A stretch of 64,000 nucleotides of DNA from Bactericera cockerelli (GCA_024516035.1 CM044967.1:5326859-5390858), one strand, 5' to 3'. Shown: positions 32,877-44,485, numbered from the stretch's first letter. Notes: generated from the sequence alone by a model not told the origin. Numbers and translations are program-made.

Positions 32877-33137
32877 GTTAGTTTTTAGTTACTAGAGAGA
32901 GGTATTGACGATGTTTGAGATCATTAGTCAGAAGGGTGTCTTTTTTTGAGGGTTTTAACGTCGTTTTCAACTACATGGTCAATTGGTGTTATAGCAGGGA
33001 GTCTTTGGAATCATCAATACATCATCTCATCGTCCTCAAAAGTTATCTAATATACTCGTGTGATAATGGATTGATTTAAATAAAACATGTAGGTATTATG
33101 TATGCAATGTTTTGCAGTGATTTGTATCATGAATATA
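32877..33137. other. Unique AT-rich DNA upstream of recursive site 3
   Basis: No repeat recognised. Confidence 0.45.
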
Positions 33138-33181
33138 ATTACTAATTTTTTGTGTCTTTCTTCTGTTTTAGGTAAGTGAAA
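33138..33181 (+). promoter_or_regulatory. Recursive splice site 3 (zero-length exon junction)
   Basis: A TACTAAT branch-point consensus at 33140-33146 is followed by a pyrimidine tract of about 20 nt (TCTTTCTTCTGTTTT) and the junction TAG|GTAAGTG between 33171 and 33172. The candidate branch adenosine is about 26 nt before the AG, a typical spacing. This is one of the two best junctions here; its core is nearly the same as that of the site near 60292. Confidence 0.75.
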
Positions 33182-33326
33182 TTATAATGCCAATGAAACT
33201 TCAGCCCCCAGCTTTCAAACTGAATTACCGTGAGAACAATTCGTCTTTAAAATTATTTTCTAAACCTATTTCAAGAGAGTGATATCATAGTTACTAAAAG
33301 TCTGCTTTACTTAAATTCTCCCTCTT

Positions 33327-33394
33327 TGTGACTCGATCCACTGACCTCCAGGTTACGAGTCCGCATCTTAATCGTAGCGGTTGCTACTGAGGTT
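33327..33394 (-). mobile_element. SINE family B, head fragment
   Basis: GACTCGATCCACTGACCTCC, AGGTTACGAGTCCGC and GCTACTGAGGTTG. Confidence 0.65.
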
Positions 33395-34281
33395 GTTTTT
33401 TCAATTACATTTTCTCTCTTTTTACTGACCAAAATAGTTAGCATGCACGGACACTACGAGTAAATCAACCGACTTGCCATTACAATTACTTTATTTATTT
33501 TTGCATTTTTGTGCACAGGACTTAAAAGACACTCGCTTTTCGGGCAATTATTAATTTTTATACTGCCTGCGTACGACCAAAGAGTCCGTTTTTGCTAGCA
33601 GTTTAAACAAAGTCGCATATATTCGTTAATGAGTTGTACAAATGAGACCTCTTTAATCACCACACTTAAAACCGATGTGTCGTTTTTTTTTATGAATATA
33701 TTAATGTCATAAAAACTACCTATGTTAAAGGTTGTCGCTTGAATCAATGCAAGATAATGTAAACCATGTTGGCAAGGGTAAAACGTTCAGTTTTTATAAT
33801 GAACGTGGTATGGAAAGTTCAGGAAATATCAATATTTATGATGCTTCACCATCTTTTTTTTTTCATTAAAAAAAAAATGACATAAAAATCGTCCTGGTGT
33901 GAAGAAATACTCTAGATGGGCAGTTTAAAAATCGAAATGAATATCTGAAGAGCTTAATTTAAAGCCAACAATTTATGTACTTGTTATGCCTTATTTGTAC
34001 ACATCTGGAGTGTCAGGGTGACATGCAATAGGAATGGAGATAGAGACAGGCCCGGTCCTGAACTCCAATTAAATTATCCCGAACTGACAAAAGATTGTTG
34101 TGTTTATATAAAAATTTCTATACTTTTCTCAGGCAATATTAGGGATACGAACTATCAAACGCTGGCTTGTGTAACTTAACCACGACTCTTCTTAACCACT
34201 ACTCGGCTTGTGAAGATCCTTGGACTACTCTTCCAACTCTATCTCTGTTCATTTATAGTATTGTATAGATTCATACCTATT
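33395..34281. other. AT-rich DNA, no feature recognised
   Basis: Homopolymer A/T runs at 33851-33880 (T run facing A run, possible stem). No gene. Confidence 0.45.
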
Positions 34282-34312
34282 ATACATCTAGTACAATTTC
34301 TTACTTTTTTTT
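34282..34312 (+). repeat. 40-nt dispersed motif, copy 17
   Basis: TACATCTAGTACAATTTCTT then ACTTTTTT; well-kept left flank, decayed right side. Confidence 0.55.
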
Positions 34313-34320
34313 AAAGGTAG

Positions 34321-34471
34321 TTGTGCGCCGGAACTGCTTTCGCATTACTTCAGGGCACTTTACCTTCACATCCATGCCATTCCGGAAACGGAAAAACTTG
34401 GTTAGAATTTTCCGCTCCGGCCGGGATTCGAACCTGCAACCTCCGGGTCAGCAACCACTGAGCCACGGAGG
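34321..34471 (-). mobile_element. SINE family D (tRNA-like head)
   Basis: On the minus strand: CCTCCGTGGCTCAGTGGTTG (A box) and CAGGTTCGAATCCCGGCCGG (B box), then GGAAAATTCTAACCAAG and a downstream body reaching the 40-nt motif remnant. The A and B boxes are intact. Confidence 0.65.
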
Positions 34472-35024
34472 TTTTTTCTTCTAACAGACGTTTTTTCAAG
34501 TGACCCTGTATTGCCTCTAGCAGATCAGTCTGATCAGTCCTGAAAATTAACCCTCAATCTAATGATTGATCTCTCACTCCTTATCTACAGCTCAATCAGA
34601 TTCCATTGGCCATATACTCAATGTATGGTCTCGGTTTGCATGAGCGTTATCTATATTTACCACACGTCTAATGTATGCGAGAGAGATGTGACATAAAAAT
34701 CGATTAGTTGAACACCCCCCTCTTCGATTTTTTTTTATTATTCTCATCCTTCTTTTTCTTTTTTTTCTGGCTTGTGTTGTACGGAAGTGAAGTTATTCTT
34801 CGCTTCTATAAGGGGAGAAGATTTTTTATTTTTATTACAATTTACGGTAATTTGCCATCATCGTGGTGGTCATCATGCAAACATTTCAGTGATTGCTGTG
34901 TTTCGAACCATTTAAGGTCGAAACACAATGTTAAAATTACAATTAAAAAAAAACATGCATTATGTTTACAAAATATTAAGAATTCAATAATAATAATAAC
35001 GTGAATATGAGAGAACAATTTGAA
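34472..35024. other. AT-rich DNA, no feature recognised
   Basis: The 98-codon frame at 34708 is Phe-rich from a T tract. Confidence 0.45.
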
Positions 35025-35156
35025 GGTTCAATTTTTCTCCCTCGAAGGTAAAATAGCCTTTTATTAAGAGAAACCTATAAGAAACCTAGGATATAAGAGC
35101 AAAAATTTCCTGTCCTTTTTTGAGTTCTCTTATGACCAGGTTCGACTGTGTATACA
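35025..35156 (-). repeat. Family F repeat, inverted copy
   Basis: TAAGAGAAACCTATAAGAAAC, CTAGGATATAAGAGC and GAGTTCTCTTATGACCAGG then TTCGACTGTG; the other four copies face the opposite way. Confidence 0.6.
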
Positions 35157-35572
35157 TTAATAATAGATACGAAAAATGCATATAAAAGTATACATATTTA
35201 TAATAACTATATATTTCTAGATATATGAATTCATGTCGGGTCGTGTTGACTGAAAGCTGCAGGATCTCAGCTATGTCAGGGTCACTCGATGATTGTTCCA
35301 ACGAAGGCGTGATATCTCCGCAATTATTGCTGCTCTTTAGTGGTGGCGGTGGCACACTTGAGAAGAAAAAAAAATTGGTTTATGTAATTTTATTCATTGG
35401 AACGTTGCTAACTAACTGGAATCTTTGACGTACTAGTATCAAAAACAGGTTGTGTAAATATTTAAAAAAATTAAACAATAAAAAAATCAGGCTGACCGAA
35501 TTCGAACGCATGATCTTTCTTACTCCTGAAAATTCGTGGTGTAATCACAAGCCCAACTCTTCAGTTGAAAGC

Positions 35573-35952
35573 ATCGCGTAAATTAAGCCACTTATAAAAT
35601 AAGACAAGAAAGCAAATACTTGCACCACTACCTCTGTGCAGAGAAAGAAGTGATCCAGCATCTGGCTGAAATTTGAATTTTGCCGCTCTTCCTTCGACTG
35701 ATGATATTTTCAAATATTCCTGGCTGACATTTAAGTGGACATAAAATTTCCCAACTTTTCAAGCTACGCTTGCAACAAGCTCCGATGTACTTGTTCTTCA
35801 TTTTCTTCTGGTGTGCCGAGGGTTCGGGGTTCGATCCCCCGTGCTGCCATTAGAAAGCGACAAACAAGTCTACATCAGAGCTTGTTGCAAGTATAGTTTC
35901 TGCATTTTGCAATTTTTTTACAGCATATTAATAATTTTGCTACGACCAAACG
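35573..35952 (+). mobile_element. Repeat E with internal hairpin, copy 1
   Basis: About 380 bp highly similar by eye to 57994-58373 in inverted orientation. At 35769-35790 CTTGCAACAAGCTCCGATGT is the near-perfect complement of 35871-35892 (TACATCAGAGCTTGTTGCAA). The loop holds GGGGTTCGATCCCCCGTGC, an intact pol III B box with its own T-arm stem. Outer ends are not obvious inverted repeats and no coding capacity is seen. Class unknown. Confidence 0.75.
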
Positions 35953-36140
35953 GATTATTCCTATTTTTTTATATTTAAAATGAATTAATTATTTGATGAA
36001 ATTCCATTGAGAAAGTTTATGTCTTATTATTTTTATCAATCTTCTTCTCCTTAGTATTTCATCATGGCAATATCTGATATCATTTCTAGACGAATTAGAC
36101 TCTCCTGACTCTAAAAGAGGGATTTTTTCTATTACCTACA
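35953..36140. other. AT-rich DNA
   Basis: Nothing recognised. Confidence 0.4.
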
Positions 36141-36310
36141 AGTCTGGCTGGGGGACTATAAACAGGGAGTAGACCAGCATTGGCTTGGTTCTGGGGGCCC
36201 TTGTCAATTATTAGCCTCCTTGTAAAGACAGTGTTAGAATTGCTGAGTCATTCCTCCACTGTCTGGCTACCATCGTTCACCATGACGCCACCCTATGATG
36301 ATGATGATAA
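36141..36310 (+). mobile_element. Family I repeat (GAT-tailed)
   Basis: AGTCTGGCTGGGGGACTATA to GCCACCCTATGATGATGATG. A related piece follows at 36345-36432 (ATGCCGTTGGCATTAGC, GACGCCACCCTATGATGAT). ATGCCGTTGGCATTAGC recurs at 37783. Confidence 0.8.
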
Positions 36311-36464
36311 TTTTTTTTATAATAATTATTATTATTTTATTTTGTCTAGGGTGGTGCGGAAGAGAATGCCGTTGGCATTAGCACCGCCCTTGATCAAGTT
36401 TTGTTTTCAAGGGATGACGCCACCCTATGATGATTACCTACAAGATATAGAAAGGATTGTTAGT

Positions 36465-36668
36465 CTGTCCCGGTAGCTCAGTGGTAAAGGCGGCACTCTG
36501 TGAATCCAAAGACTCCAGAGGTCGTGGGTTCGAAACCCAGCTGGGACATGACAAGTTATCCTCCCAATTGGGATTTTTAACACATAATGTCTTGGGCTTA
36601 CCTACTGCTGGAATAATGGGACTCTAATAGTCCTAATCGGGCAGTATAAATAAGGCGATATTATTTTC
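36465..36668 (+). mobile_element. SINE family A, full copy
   Basis: TGTCCCGGTAGCTCAGTGGT, GGTTCGAAACC, AGCTGGGACATGACAAGTTA, CTTACCTACTGCTGGAATAA and GGGCAGTATAAATAAGGCG. The head's first and last 8 bases (TGTCCCGG, with CTGGGACA here and CCGGGACA in other copies) pair like an acceptor stem. Confidence 0.9.
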
Positions 36669-36858
36669 TCTCTCTCTCTCGAGCCGCCCCGCTCTATTAC
36701 TCCCAGAGACCAGCGACAAAGATATTTATCACGACACTGATGCTCTCTCTCTGACGACGCTTGCAAAAGAAGCTTGCAACCTACATGTTGCAAATGTCAG
36801 GAGTTCAAGAGATTGAAGAAACCTCACCGGATAGAACGACGACCGATGATAATTATTG

Positions 36859-37020
36859 TATTGTTTGGAAACTACAGCTTTATTGTTTGGAAACAACAGC
36901 TTTATTTATTGTGTAGAAACATCAGGTTTATTGTTTAGAAACATCAGGTTTATTGTTTAGAAACAACAGCTTTATTTATTGTTTAGAAACAACAACTTTT
37001 TTGTTTAGAAACAACAGTGA
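36859..37020. repeat. ~22-26-bp minisatellite (TTTAGAAACAACAGCTTTATTG)
   Basis: Six to seven imperfect units of TTGTTTAGAAACA with CAGCTTTA or CAGGTTTA spacers. Confidence 0.85.
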
Positions 37021-37045
37021 TTCAAGCGTTAGAATATTAATTCTC

Positions 37046-37204
37046 ACTTTCAAAATCCCCAAATAGACCTTTCAACTGCACTCTGATTGGGTTATTTGGG
37101 TAAATAAGAAGCTCTGATTGGGTTATTTGGGTAAATAAGAAGCTCTGATTGGGTTATTTGAATGAAATTGGAACAGTTGAAAGGAAGGTTTAGGGATTTT
37201 GATA
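37046..37204. mobile_element. TIR element family J, copy 2, with internal 36-bp triplication
   Basis: Ends TCAAAATCCCCAAATAGACC and GGTTTAGGGATTTTGA form inverted repeats of about 29 bp, including CAACTG/CAGTTG. Inside, GCTCTGATTGGGTTATTTGG repeats three times with a 36-bp period. The 20616 copy has one unit. Confidence 0.75.
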
Positions 37205-37303
37205 CTACATAGTTTATTTATACAACAGGTGTAGGAAGGACTACCCACCTTGCTAGCAGTTTTGTCAAAGTCTCAATAATTGGTTGTATTAGTCGTATCC
37301 TCA

Positions 37304-37447
37304 GTTACCTGAGTAGCTTCATCGATTAGGCGACGGACTTGTAACCTGGAGGTCGGTGGTTCAAGTGCCCGTTTCAGCGTAGATTTAGTAAAGCGAGTTT
37401 GAGTAGTTGTGATATCACGAAAGTGATTAACACAAATATGACAACTT
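37304..37447 (+). mobile_element. SINE family B, full copy
   Basis: CTGAGTAGCTTCATCGATTA, GGTCGGTGGTTCAAGTGCCC, GTTTCAGCGTAGATTTAGTA and AACACAAATATGACAACTT. Confidence 0.85.
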
Positions 37448-37799
37448 TTTTTTGTGTGTTTAAATCAAAAATTTGCAATATCTTTTCAATAGAGCAAAAT
37501 GTTCCTTTGCAACTCAGGCTAATAGTCGTAGCCTTTCATATGGTCCTCAGTAATTCTCGCTTGTTTATGATAACTAGATAAGGGATAGATAAGTTAGCCA
37601 ATCTCTCACTTAGTCCGCTGTATATTTCCAGCAACTCCTTGGTCCCCGAGGAAATTAAGTTAAACAGAAGCTAGTAGACTAGTAGATAGATTAGATGTAT
37701 CTGTTCCATGGTGCGGGAAAAGCTCACATTGTAGGAATGTTAAAGGCTTTAGCAGAAAGCTGAACATGTAATTGGAAGAGAATGCCGTTGGCATTAGCG
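37448..37799. other. Unique DNA, no gene called
   Basis: CTTTTCAATAGAGCAAAATG near 37480 reappears inverted next to the SINE B copy at about 51435-51460, so the two SINE B copies may share flanking sequence. Confidence 0.4.
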
Positions 37800-38012
37800 C
37801 TATCCTTGATAATAATAATAATATCACTCTTTAGCGGAAGGTAACCACCAGGCGAGGTTAATGCTTAAAGCATTTTCTACCACCTAACCCTCAGTGTCTT
37901 ATTATTATGTGGTGACAAACTCAAATGAATGAGTAAAAATTCATGCACTGAGTGGGATTCGAACTAACGGATCCCTTCGCTACGTGGGTCACCTTCTGAA
38001 TTGATGTCATCG
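37800..38012 (-). mobile_element. SINE family H, full copy
   Basis: Low end: AATAATAATATCACTCTTTAG ((ATT)n tail on the minus strand), CACCAGGCGAGGTTAATGCT, then the tRNA-like head around GGGATTCGAACTAACGGATCC. The GATATTATTATT tail is the same as family A's. Confidence 0.8.
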
Positions 38013-38676
38013 ATTTACGTTGTCTCTGTCGGTTTTTTCTCCATGACTCCAGAGCATCATCATACAATTGTGTCCTGATTACTTAAGGTTGAAGACACAA
38101 GAGATGTTGCACAACTAATGGAAGCTCAAAAGCTGGAATACAGATATATTTGATAAGACGGATTCCAAGACCCCCTCATTGATTGGGACACAAGCTTGTG
38201 TCCAGGCATTATTATCGCTTTTTTTATGGCTTTAACGGCAGGATTCTTACACTGTGAGCTCTTCCACACAACCGCTTTTATATAGAATCTGTTAAAAATT
38301 CCTCTTGATTTAACTCAAGTCCATCAAAGATTTCCTCAAGACTGGCAGTAGGGTGACAAGACATTATACACGCACGCATTGCCACCCCGAAACTGTGAAT
38401 TGATCATGAGGGCGGTTCCAGCTGTCGAAAGATTTATCTGGCCGTCGAAATATTTCTCCTTTTCGGTGTCTTCATTAGAATCGAGAATGAGCAAGTTTGT
38501 TTCATCTCAACTGAAATGGGACCTATCAAATTCACAAGTGCAGGAGGGCGTTATTTATGAATACAGGTCTAAATATAGAATGGAAGTTCAATTCTATTTA
38601 GATCTGGGAGAGTTTTTTGACTTTTCATCGTGATGTGTTCATTTACATTAAAGGCACACTCCATTAAATCCGTAGA
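38013..38676. other. Unique DNA of balanced composition
   Basis: An 84-codon frame at 38379-38633 has no motif; a full family cannot be assigned. Confidence 0.35.
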
Positions 38677-38713
38677 GCAGAAACAGAAAAGTGAGAAGTT
38701 CTTCTAGATGCAC
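38677..38713 (-). repeat. 40-nt dispersed motif, copy 18
   Basis: GCAGAAACAGAAAAGTGAGA then AGTTCTTCTAGATGCACA; both flanks recognisable. Confidence 0.75.
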
Positions 38714-39535
38714 AAATTTAATGTCATAGTAGCAAATAACTCTGTACGGACTAAGGGGTCTAGAACTAATCGTGTAACATTGACAGGAATTAATTTTTCT
38801 GTAAGGGCTTGTAAATGGAGATTTTCCTGTGATATTAACTTTTGAAGGATTTTAATACTATGTATTCTATGAAAAGTAATAAACAAATACCTTCCCAATA
38901 TTCGGGGCAGCATGAAAGGGCCTTTCCTTACGTTTCTTGAAAGAATTTTTTTTCATCAAAGGCAAAAGTCAGATGAGCTGCCGATGAAACTCGTAAGCTA
39001 TTCATGTGAGTTCAAAAGACATTTTCCGAGCCAAATCTCCTTCTCGTAATAAATCCTCATTTTTGCCATCTTGTTGAAAACGACTTACACGACTGATCTG
39101 TTCGATGAACCTATTATCCTGACTCGGGAATACCTTTATCTTCCCTATCCCTGCCAGAGATTTCCAAAGGATACGGAGACACACAAGAAGGAGAAAAAAA
39201 ATTAAGAAAGATGATACAAAAGGAGGAAGTCAAAAATTACAAGGGAAATTTTTAAAAGGGAATTTTCTTCAACATAAAAGGGTCGGAATAGAATGGAAAA
39301 TCTCTTTTTTTTCTCTCGTGAAAAGAGAAAAAAAAGGTATTATATCCCGTATGATTAATAAAATTTTCCAAAGTTCTTCTCAAAAGAAACATTCAGACAG
39401 TCTTTGTGAGCTCCCCTAGAACGAAGAAAAAGCCTTTATTCATCATACCACAGGAATTCTTCCCTTTTCTATTGAGAGAATTCATTTTAGAAATATATCG
39501 AAGCGGGGGATACTAATATGTTTGGGTACTTTGCC
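38714..39535. other. AT-rich DNA, no feature recognised
   Basis: TTTTTTCTCTCGTGAAAAGAGAAAAAAAA at 39307-39335 forms a short hairpin (TTTTTTCTCT/AGAGAAAAAA). Confidence 0.45.
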
Positions 39536-39539
39536 AGAT

Positions 39540-39860
39540 CCTTTTCTGCCTCTCTTCTTCTCTCTTCCTCCTTCCTTCCCTAATCTTTCTTTCCCTCTTT
39601 TTCCTATAACTCTCTCTCTCTCTGTCTTTCTCTTTATCTCTTTCTCCCTCTGTCATTTCCTCCCTCACTCTCTTGATTTGCCGTCGAATGTGATGATTGA
39701 TTAGGTTTGCCATGCTGCTACTTTGTCTTGCCATCAGTTCATGAATTCCAGTTTTCTCTTAATTTTCTCCTCTCTCCTCTTCACTTTCTTTTCCTCTCTC
39801 TCCCTCCCACTTTTGCACTTTCACTTCACGTCTATCTCTCTCTTTCTCCCGTCTTTATTG
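39540..39860. repeat. Polypyrimidine tract
   Basis: CT-rich on the plus strand apart from 39670-39760. Confidence 0.8.
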
Positions 39861-40086
39861 AATATTTTAGGTAACGCATAGTCATGCAAGGGAAAGAAGA
39901 TATTAGAAGCTCCTAGATACCTGATCTTTCTAGGAAAATTTGATTTTCTAATGATATATGAAAATGATTTGATTTTTAGGATATTGCTTTTAGTATTATT
40001 GATCGATTATGTACTTGGGACTCGATCAACTGACCTGGAATTATGTTAATTTTTTAATTTTATTTTTTTTATTATCAATAACTAAA

Positions 40087-40215
40087 TACAGGCGAACTGG
40101 ATTCAAGAGGTTCTTCTCTTTTATCCAGGTTCCTCTAATAAAGAGCTTATTTACTCCAATGTAGAGGTAAAGTTGACCTGGAAATTGTTCTCTTATATCC
40201 AGGTTCAACAGTATT
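40087..40215 (+). repeat. Family F repeat
   Basis: CAGGCGAACTGGATTCAAGA, CTAATAAAGAGCTTATTTAC, GACCTGGAAATTGTTCTCTT and ATATCCAGGTTCAACAGTA. Confidence 0.7.
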
Positions 40216-40239
40216 GTGTTTTTTGTAGCACCTTTTCTT

Positions 40240-40285
40240 TAGTATAACTTCTCACTTTTCTGTTTTGACTGAGACTGACTGATTA
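40240..40285 (+). repeat. 40-nt dispersed motif, copy 19
   Basis: TAGTATAACTTCTCACTTTT then CTGTTTTGACTGAGACTGAC; close to consensus, 25 bp after a family F copy. Confidence 0.8.
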
Positions 40286-40490
40286 TAGTCAACTGTTGAC
40301 CGGGCATACTCTTTCACCCAACCGTCACCTGCGGGACAGCTGTGGGCTAGTCGTATGGGCTCCACAGACCGAGTCCATAAATCAGCCTCCGTGTCTACTG
40401 TCAAGCTTCTCCGAAACCCAGTGTTTCGGTATTGTTGGGTGCCTGAGTTCCAGACGCTGTTATCTCATGATAATGATAGTAATAATCAAG

Positions 40491-40665
40491 GAAATCATGA
40501 TACTGATGACTTTATTGATAATACGATGATGTTAGAAATCATGATACTGATGACTTTAATGATAATACGATGATGTTAGAAATCATGATACTGATGACTT
40601 CAATGATAATACGATGATGTTAGAAATCATGATACTGATTTCAGTGATGACTTTAATAATAATAC
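40491..40665. repeat. 44-bp minisatellite
   Basis: AATCATGATACTGATGACTT, TAATGATAATACGATGATGT and TAGA repeat about four times, with A/C drift in the last unit. Confidence 0.85.
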
Positions 40666-40734
40666 GACGATGATGGTAGAGTATGGTAGAACTTATGATA
40701 CTCGTAAATTGATTCATGCTGCCTACTATAGGTG

Positions 40735-40895
40735 ATATTAGAGAGCTCAAGGGATATGATTTTTTTTTTTCTCAATCTTATGTATCTTTTATAGAGAGGT
40801 TATTTTCCCTTATAGAGAGGTAATTTGGACCTAGAAATTGTTCTCTTATATCTAGGTTTCTCTTATATCCAACTTTGTCTTGAACATCTTTAATA
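40735..40895 (+). repeat. Family F repeat
   Basis: AGAGAGCTCAAGGGATATGA, CTTATAGAGAGGTAATTTGG, ACCTAGAAATTGTTCTCTTA and TATCTAGGTTTCTCTTATAT. Confidence 0.7.
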
Positions 40896-41735
40896 GGTTA
40901 TCATGATATTATCTTCATACTCATGATGAAAACATGATTGTGATGTTGACATGATTGGATGTTGATTCTATGATTCTTGATGCTGCACTTTAGGATTGTT
41001 AATATAATGGGCAGTATACCTACAACCTCCTTAGTACTTTTTAAGATGCTGATAAAACAAATGGTTTTGATGATAATAACCCAAAAAAAGAAGATGGTTC
41101 TATTGTGGTAATAATAATATAAAAGATGATACTAAACAGGCCATAATTATAATTATTATACTAATAAAATAAGCCATAAAATTTGTTTGGATACATTTTC
41201 TGATAATTTGGGACAAAGTATAACAGTTCAGCGCTTCCGGGCAGTTTTTTATGCAGTAAGAAGAAATGTTGTGGGCATACAGGACGGCAGTTTTGGTTTT
41301 TTTTTCGATATTTTTTTTTTCGATATTTTTTTTTTTCTAAACTAATAAATAATTTTTACTCCACCTAATTACCAAATTAGGACCAGCAATTATGTTCACT
41401 ACTATCTTATCTGGACTGGCAATATTGTTTCATGCGAGGACTGTTGTTGATTCTGTTGGTTCGTCTGTATTTTATTTCCTTTTTAAATTAATTTTACGTT
41501 TATTTGATTTTTGGATGATCAGTTAGTTGATTGCGATTGAGGCTGCCGAGTGACTAGTTAGTTCGTCTCATCCACAAGGTCGATGGGTACTTTGTGATGC
41601 AAATTAAGAGTTTTCTAGTCAATAATATTGAAGATTATTTATAAATTTTAGACTTAAAAGAGAAAAGAAAAAAAGACTTAATTAGTATGCTTCTTGAATA
41701 GAACAGGTACAACGTAGATACAAGTCGCTTTACAG
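40896..41735. other. AT-rich DNA, no gene
   Basis: T8-T10 runs alternating with CGATA at 41297-41335. Nothing else recognised. Confidence 0.45.
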
Positions 41736-41925
41736 TAGCAGTCCAATGTAAGCGCTAGTAATCCAGGTAGTGTAGGGATCTCTTGATTCGAATCCCAGTA
41801 CATGAATTTTTCCTCATTAATTTGAGTTTGTGACCACATACTCGAAATAATAATACTCTGAGGTTTAGGTGGTAGAAAATGCTTTGAGCATTATCCTCAC
41901 CTGGTGGTTACCTTCCAACATTCTA
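41736..41925 (+). mobile_element. SINE family H
   Basis: GTAGGGATCTCTTGATTCGAA with TCCCAGTACATGAATTTTTC (head), GTTTGTGACCACATACTCGA, and CATTATCCTCACCTGGTGGTT (end). Confidence 0.75.
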
Positions 41926-42673
41926 GATTATCTAAAGAATGTTATTATAATAGCCTTTTATCTGGCTAGTATACTGATAGCAGTCACTGTTTGGACCACA
42001 GAACGGCGAACAATCAAAAGATGTTCTGAATGGGATAGTACTCTGGAAGTCTCGACTATTTCTCCAAAAAAAAAATCCCAACATCCTCTCTACTAGCAAG
42101 ATCTGGATCCTCTCTCCAATAATGAAGTCATAATTTTTCTGCTGCCACTTCCAACTTGTTCCTTAAATTTATGATAGGCGAAATTAGCTCGGTTATTTCC
42201 GAACTACACGTTAGTGAATGGCCTGGTAATGGCCCATTGATATTTTTAGACAAGTCTAGAATGTTGGTCCGAAAATCTTGGACCGTTGTGTTAAACGGTT
42301 TCGAGTGTTGAGGCGACGGGTTGGTTATAATTTCGGTTGGGTTAGATTCCAGTTAACTTGCAACCAATTATGAATTTTCTTGTTACTTTTTAATAGATAC
42401 CTATAAGATATAGAAAGTATTGTTTTCAGTCGGTTTTTTTCAAAAATAAAACTGAATGCTTAAAACAGTTGAATTTTCTCATAGATTTTATGATTTTCGA
42501 GAAAGGTGTCACAAGTGATTAACGAATGATTGAGGATAAATAAGATTGACAGGAATAACAGCAACATATACATAGCACTCATAGCAGGTAATCTTTCATC
42601 AATAATGTCGGTTCTTTTTTCCAATTCAATCATCTTCCAGTTCTCGCCGTATGACTAAAGTTAATAGAAGTCG
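41926..42673. other. Unique DNA, no gene called
   Basis: No repeat family matched. Confidence 0.4.
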
Positions 42674-42763
42674 AAAAAATCTTGAGATAAATAGTCAACA
42701 AGATCCTGAGATAAATAGTCAAGAAGGTCCTGAGATTAATTGTCAACAAGGTCCAAGATAAAC
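42674..42763. repeat. 29-bp minisatellite
   Basis: TCCTGAGATAAATAGTCAAC with AAGA spacers, three to four units. Confidence 0.8.
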
Positions 42764-42851
42764 TGCAAAATAATAATGAAGATGATTTTTTTTATGTATA
42801 ATTTAAAAAAATATCTGTGATTTCTACCAGATTGGAGATGGTGGATTTTTT

Positions 42852-42881
42852 TTCACGCAAAACCTTCACGTTTTGCGTGAA
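42852..42881. repeat. Perfect 12-bp stem-loop
   Basis: TTCACGCAAAAC (42852-42863), six-base loop, GTTTTGCGTGAA (42870-42881). Confidence 0.7.
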
Positions 42882-42899
42882 GGTAAAGGCACTGTAAGA

Positions 42900-44350
42900 A
42901 GTACTCCTAAGCACAAAAGAACAAATCCAATACAGATGTTAATTCCATCGAGTTATTTTATATATTTTGATTTTTTTCTTCAACTATTGTCAAAAAGCAC
43001 TCCGAATTTCTTGACTCCCATCCCACAACTGAAGCAACAAAATAGTAATGAGTTCATAAAATACAATGGAAAATAATCAAATGGTGTTAGGTTACAATCG
43101 TAAGAATAGTAAAAAACAGATGCCTCCCAATCTTGTAACTTATAATATTTAAATTTTTGGTAGGTATTATACAATGCAAAATAATATGACATGAGAATGA
43201 GAACCCTCCTTTTGTGATGATGATAATGACTTATAGTCATTCATTATTATTATTTTTTATCTGTTTCTTAGAAAATAGCAGAGGATTACAATAGCTATTA
43301 TTCTCATTATTTGAAAAGAGCATATGATTATAATTAGGGTAATAAAATTCGAGCACCGGAAACCGGAAAATCAAAGATTTGCAGTCCATGTAATGAAGTG
43401 TTCGAGTCTTGCAAAAAAAAAATTTTGTTCCTCAGAAAATAATAAATTTGAAATCCCACGAAAATTTACATACCATCAAATCCAGCTACAATCAAGCATT
43501 ATTATATTTGCTACTATTGTGTTCAAGTTCGCCAAATTACAATTACAGCTGTTTCATATAATATTCGCGTAACTCGTGTCAATAACTCGAGGGGTCAAAT
43601 TTTATTCGTTTTTTACTACCCGACTTTTTTGTCGTCTTTTGTTGGAATTACCTACCTGGGTTTTATTTAAATTATGCTCAATATTTTTCAAGCTTCGAAA
43701 TTCCTGTAGTTTTCACAACATCGCCTGTGGTATTAATTATGCTACATCCTTACATCGTATGTATGCTAAATAGGAGCTTAATATGAATTCATAATAATAA
43801 TAGTTATATTTTGCACCCATTATCCATGTAATATTTTCGTACATGCCTCTACCATGCATGAAAGGGGCGTTTACTTTTAATTTTATGCGGAATTATAATA
43901 AATATTGATGTGCTCTGTACAAACACGATTGTAACAATTTGTCAACTAGTTGAAATTTTGACGTTATAATGGGAGTTCTATGGTGGGCTTTTTAATTTAT
44001 GACTGGATTATTTTACCTGCCTAACATGAAAATGAAAAGATTAGTTGAATTAATAATGGAGAAGAAGTGAGAAAAGAAAACCGTGTTTTTTCTGAGGGCT
44101 GGGGCTACTAACTAGATTTATAATAGGTAATTGAAAGAAAATTGTGTGAATAATTTATTTAGGTATTTTTAAAATACCTAAATATTTTTTTTTTTTTTAA
44201 TTTGTGAAATGAAATCTAGGCTTTTTTGTCGTCTCACCTTGTAATTTATATAAAATAAGTTTGCGAATGTTATGTACTTCAACACACAGAGGTTCAACCG
44301 ACATTGGGGCCTTTCAAAAACCCGAATCTGGAAGAAAATCTTATTTTATA
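42900..44350. other. AT-rich DNA, no gene
   Basis: TTTAGGTATTTTTAAAATACCTAAATA at 44158-44184 is a near-perfect palindrome. Other frames lack motifs. Confidence 0.4.
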
Positions 44351-44389
44351 GTCGGTCAAAACAGAAAAGTGAGAAGTTGTACTAGATCG
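44351..44389 (-). repeat. 40-nt dispersed motif, copy 20
   Basis: GTCGGTCAAAACAGAAAAGT then GAGAAGTTGTACTAGATCG; nearly consensus. Confidence 0.8.
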
Positions 44390-44485
44390 TAGAGAAGGAA
44401 AAAGAAAACCCAATAAGAACAAGAAACAGAATAAAGCTTGAAGATAGCAAGTAATAACCAGCCTTACTAAAACACGCCATACATA

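Noticed and set aside
36465..36545. tRNA gene (well-formed cloverleaf-like head)
   Set aside because: The head is followed by the family A body and (ATT) tail found in seven other copies, so it is a SINE.
39855..39875. TATTTTAG|GTAACG as a fifth recursive site
   Set aside because: The 5' half GTAACG is weak and the pyrimidine tract short; not counted.
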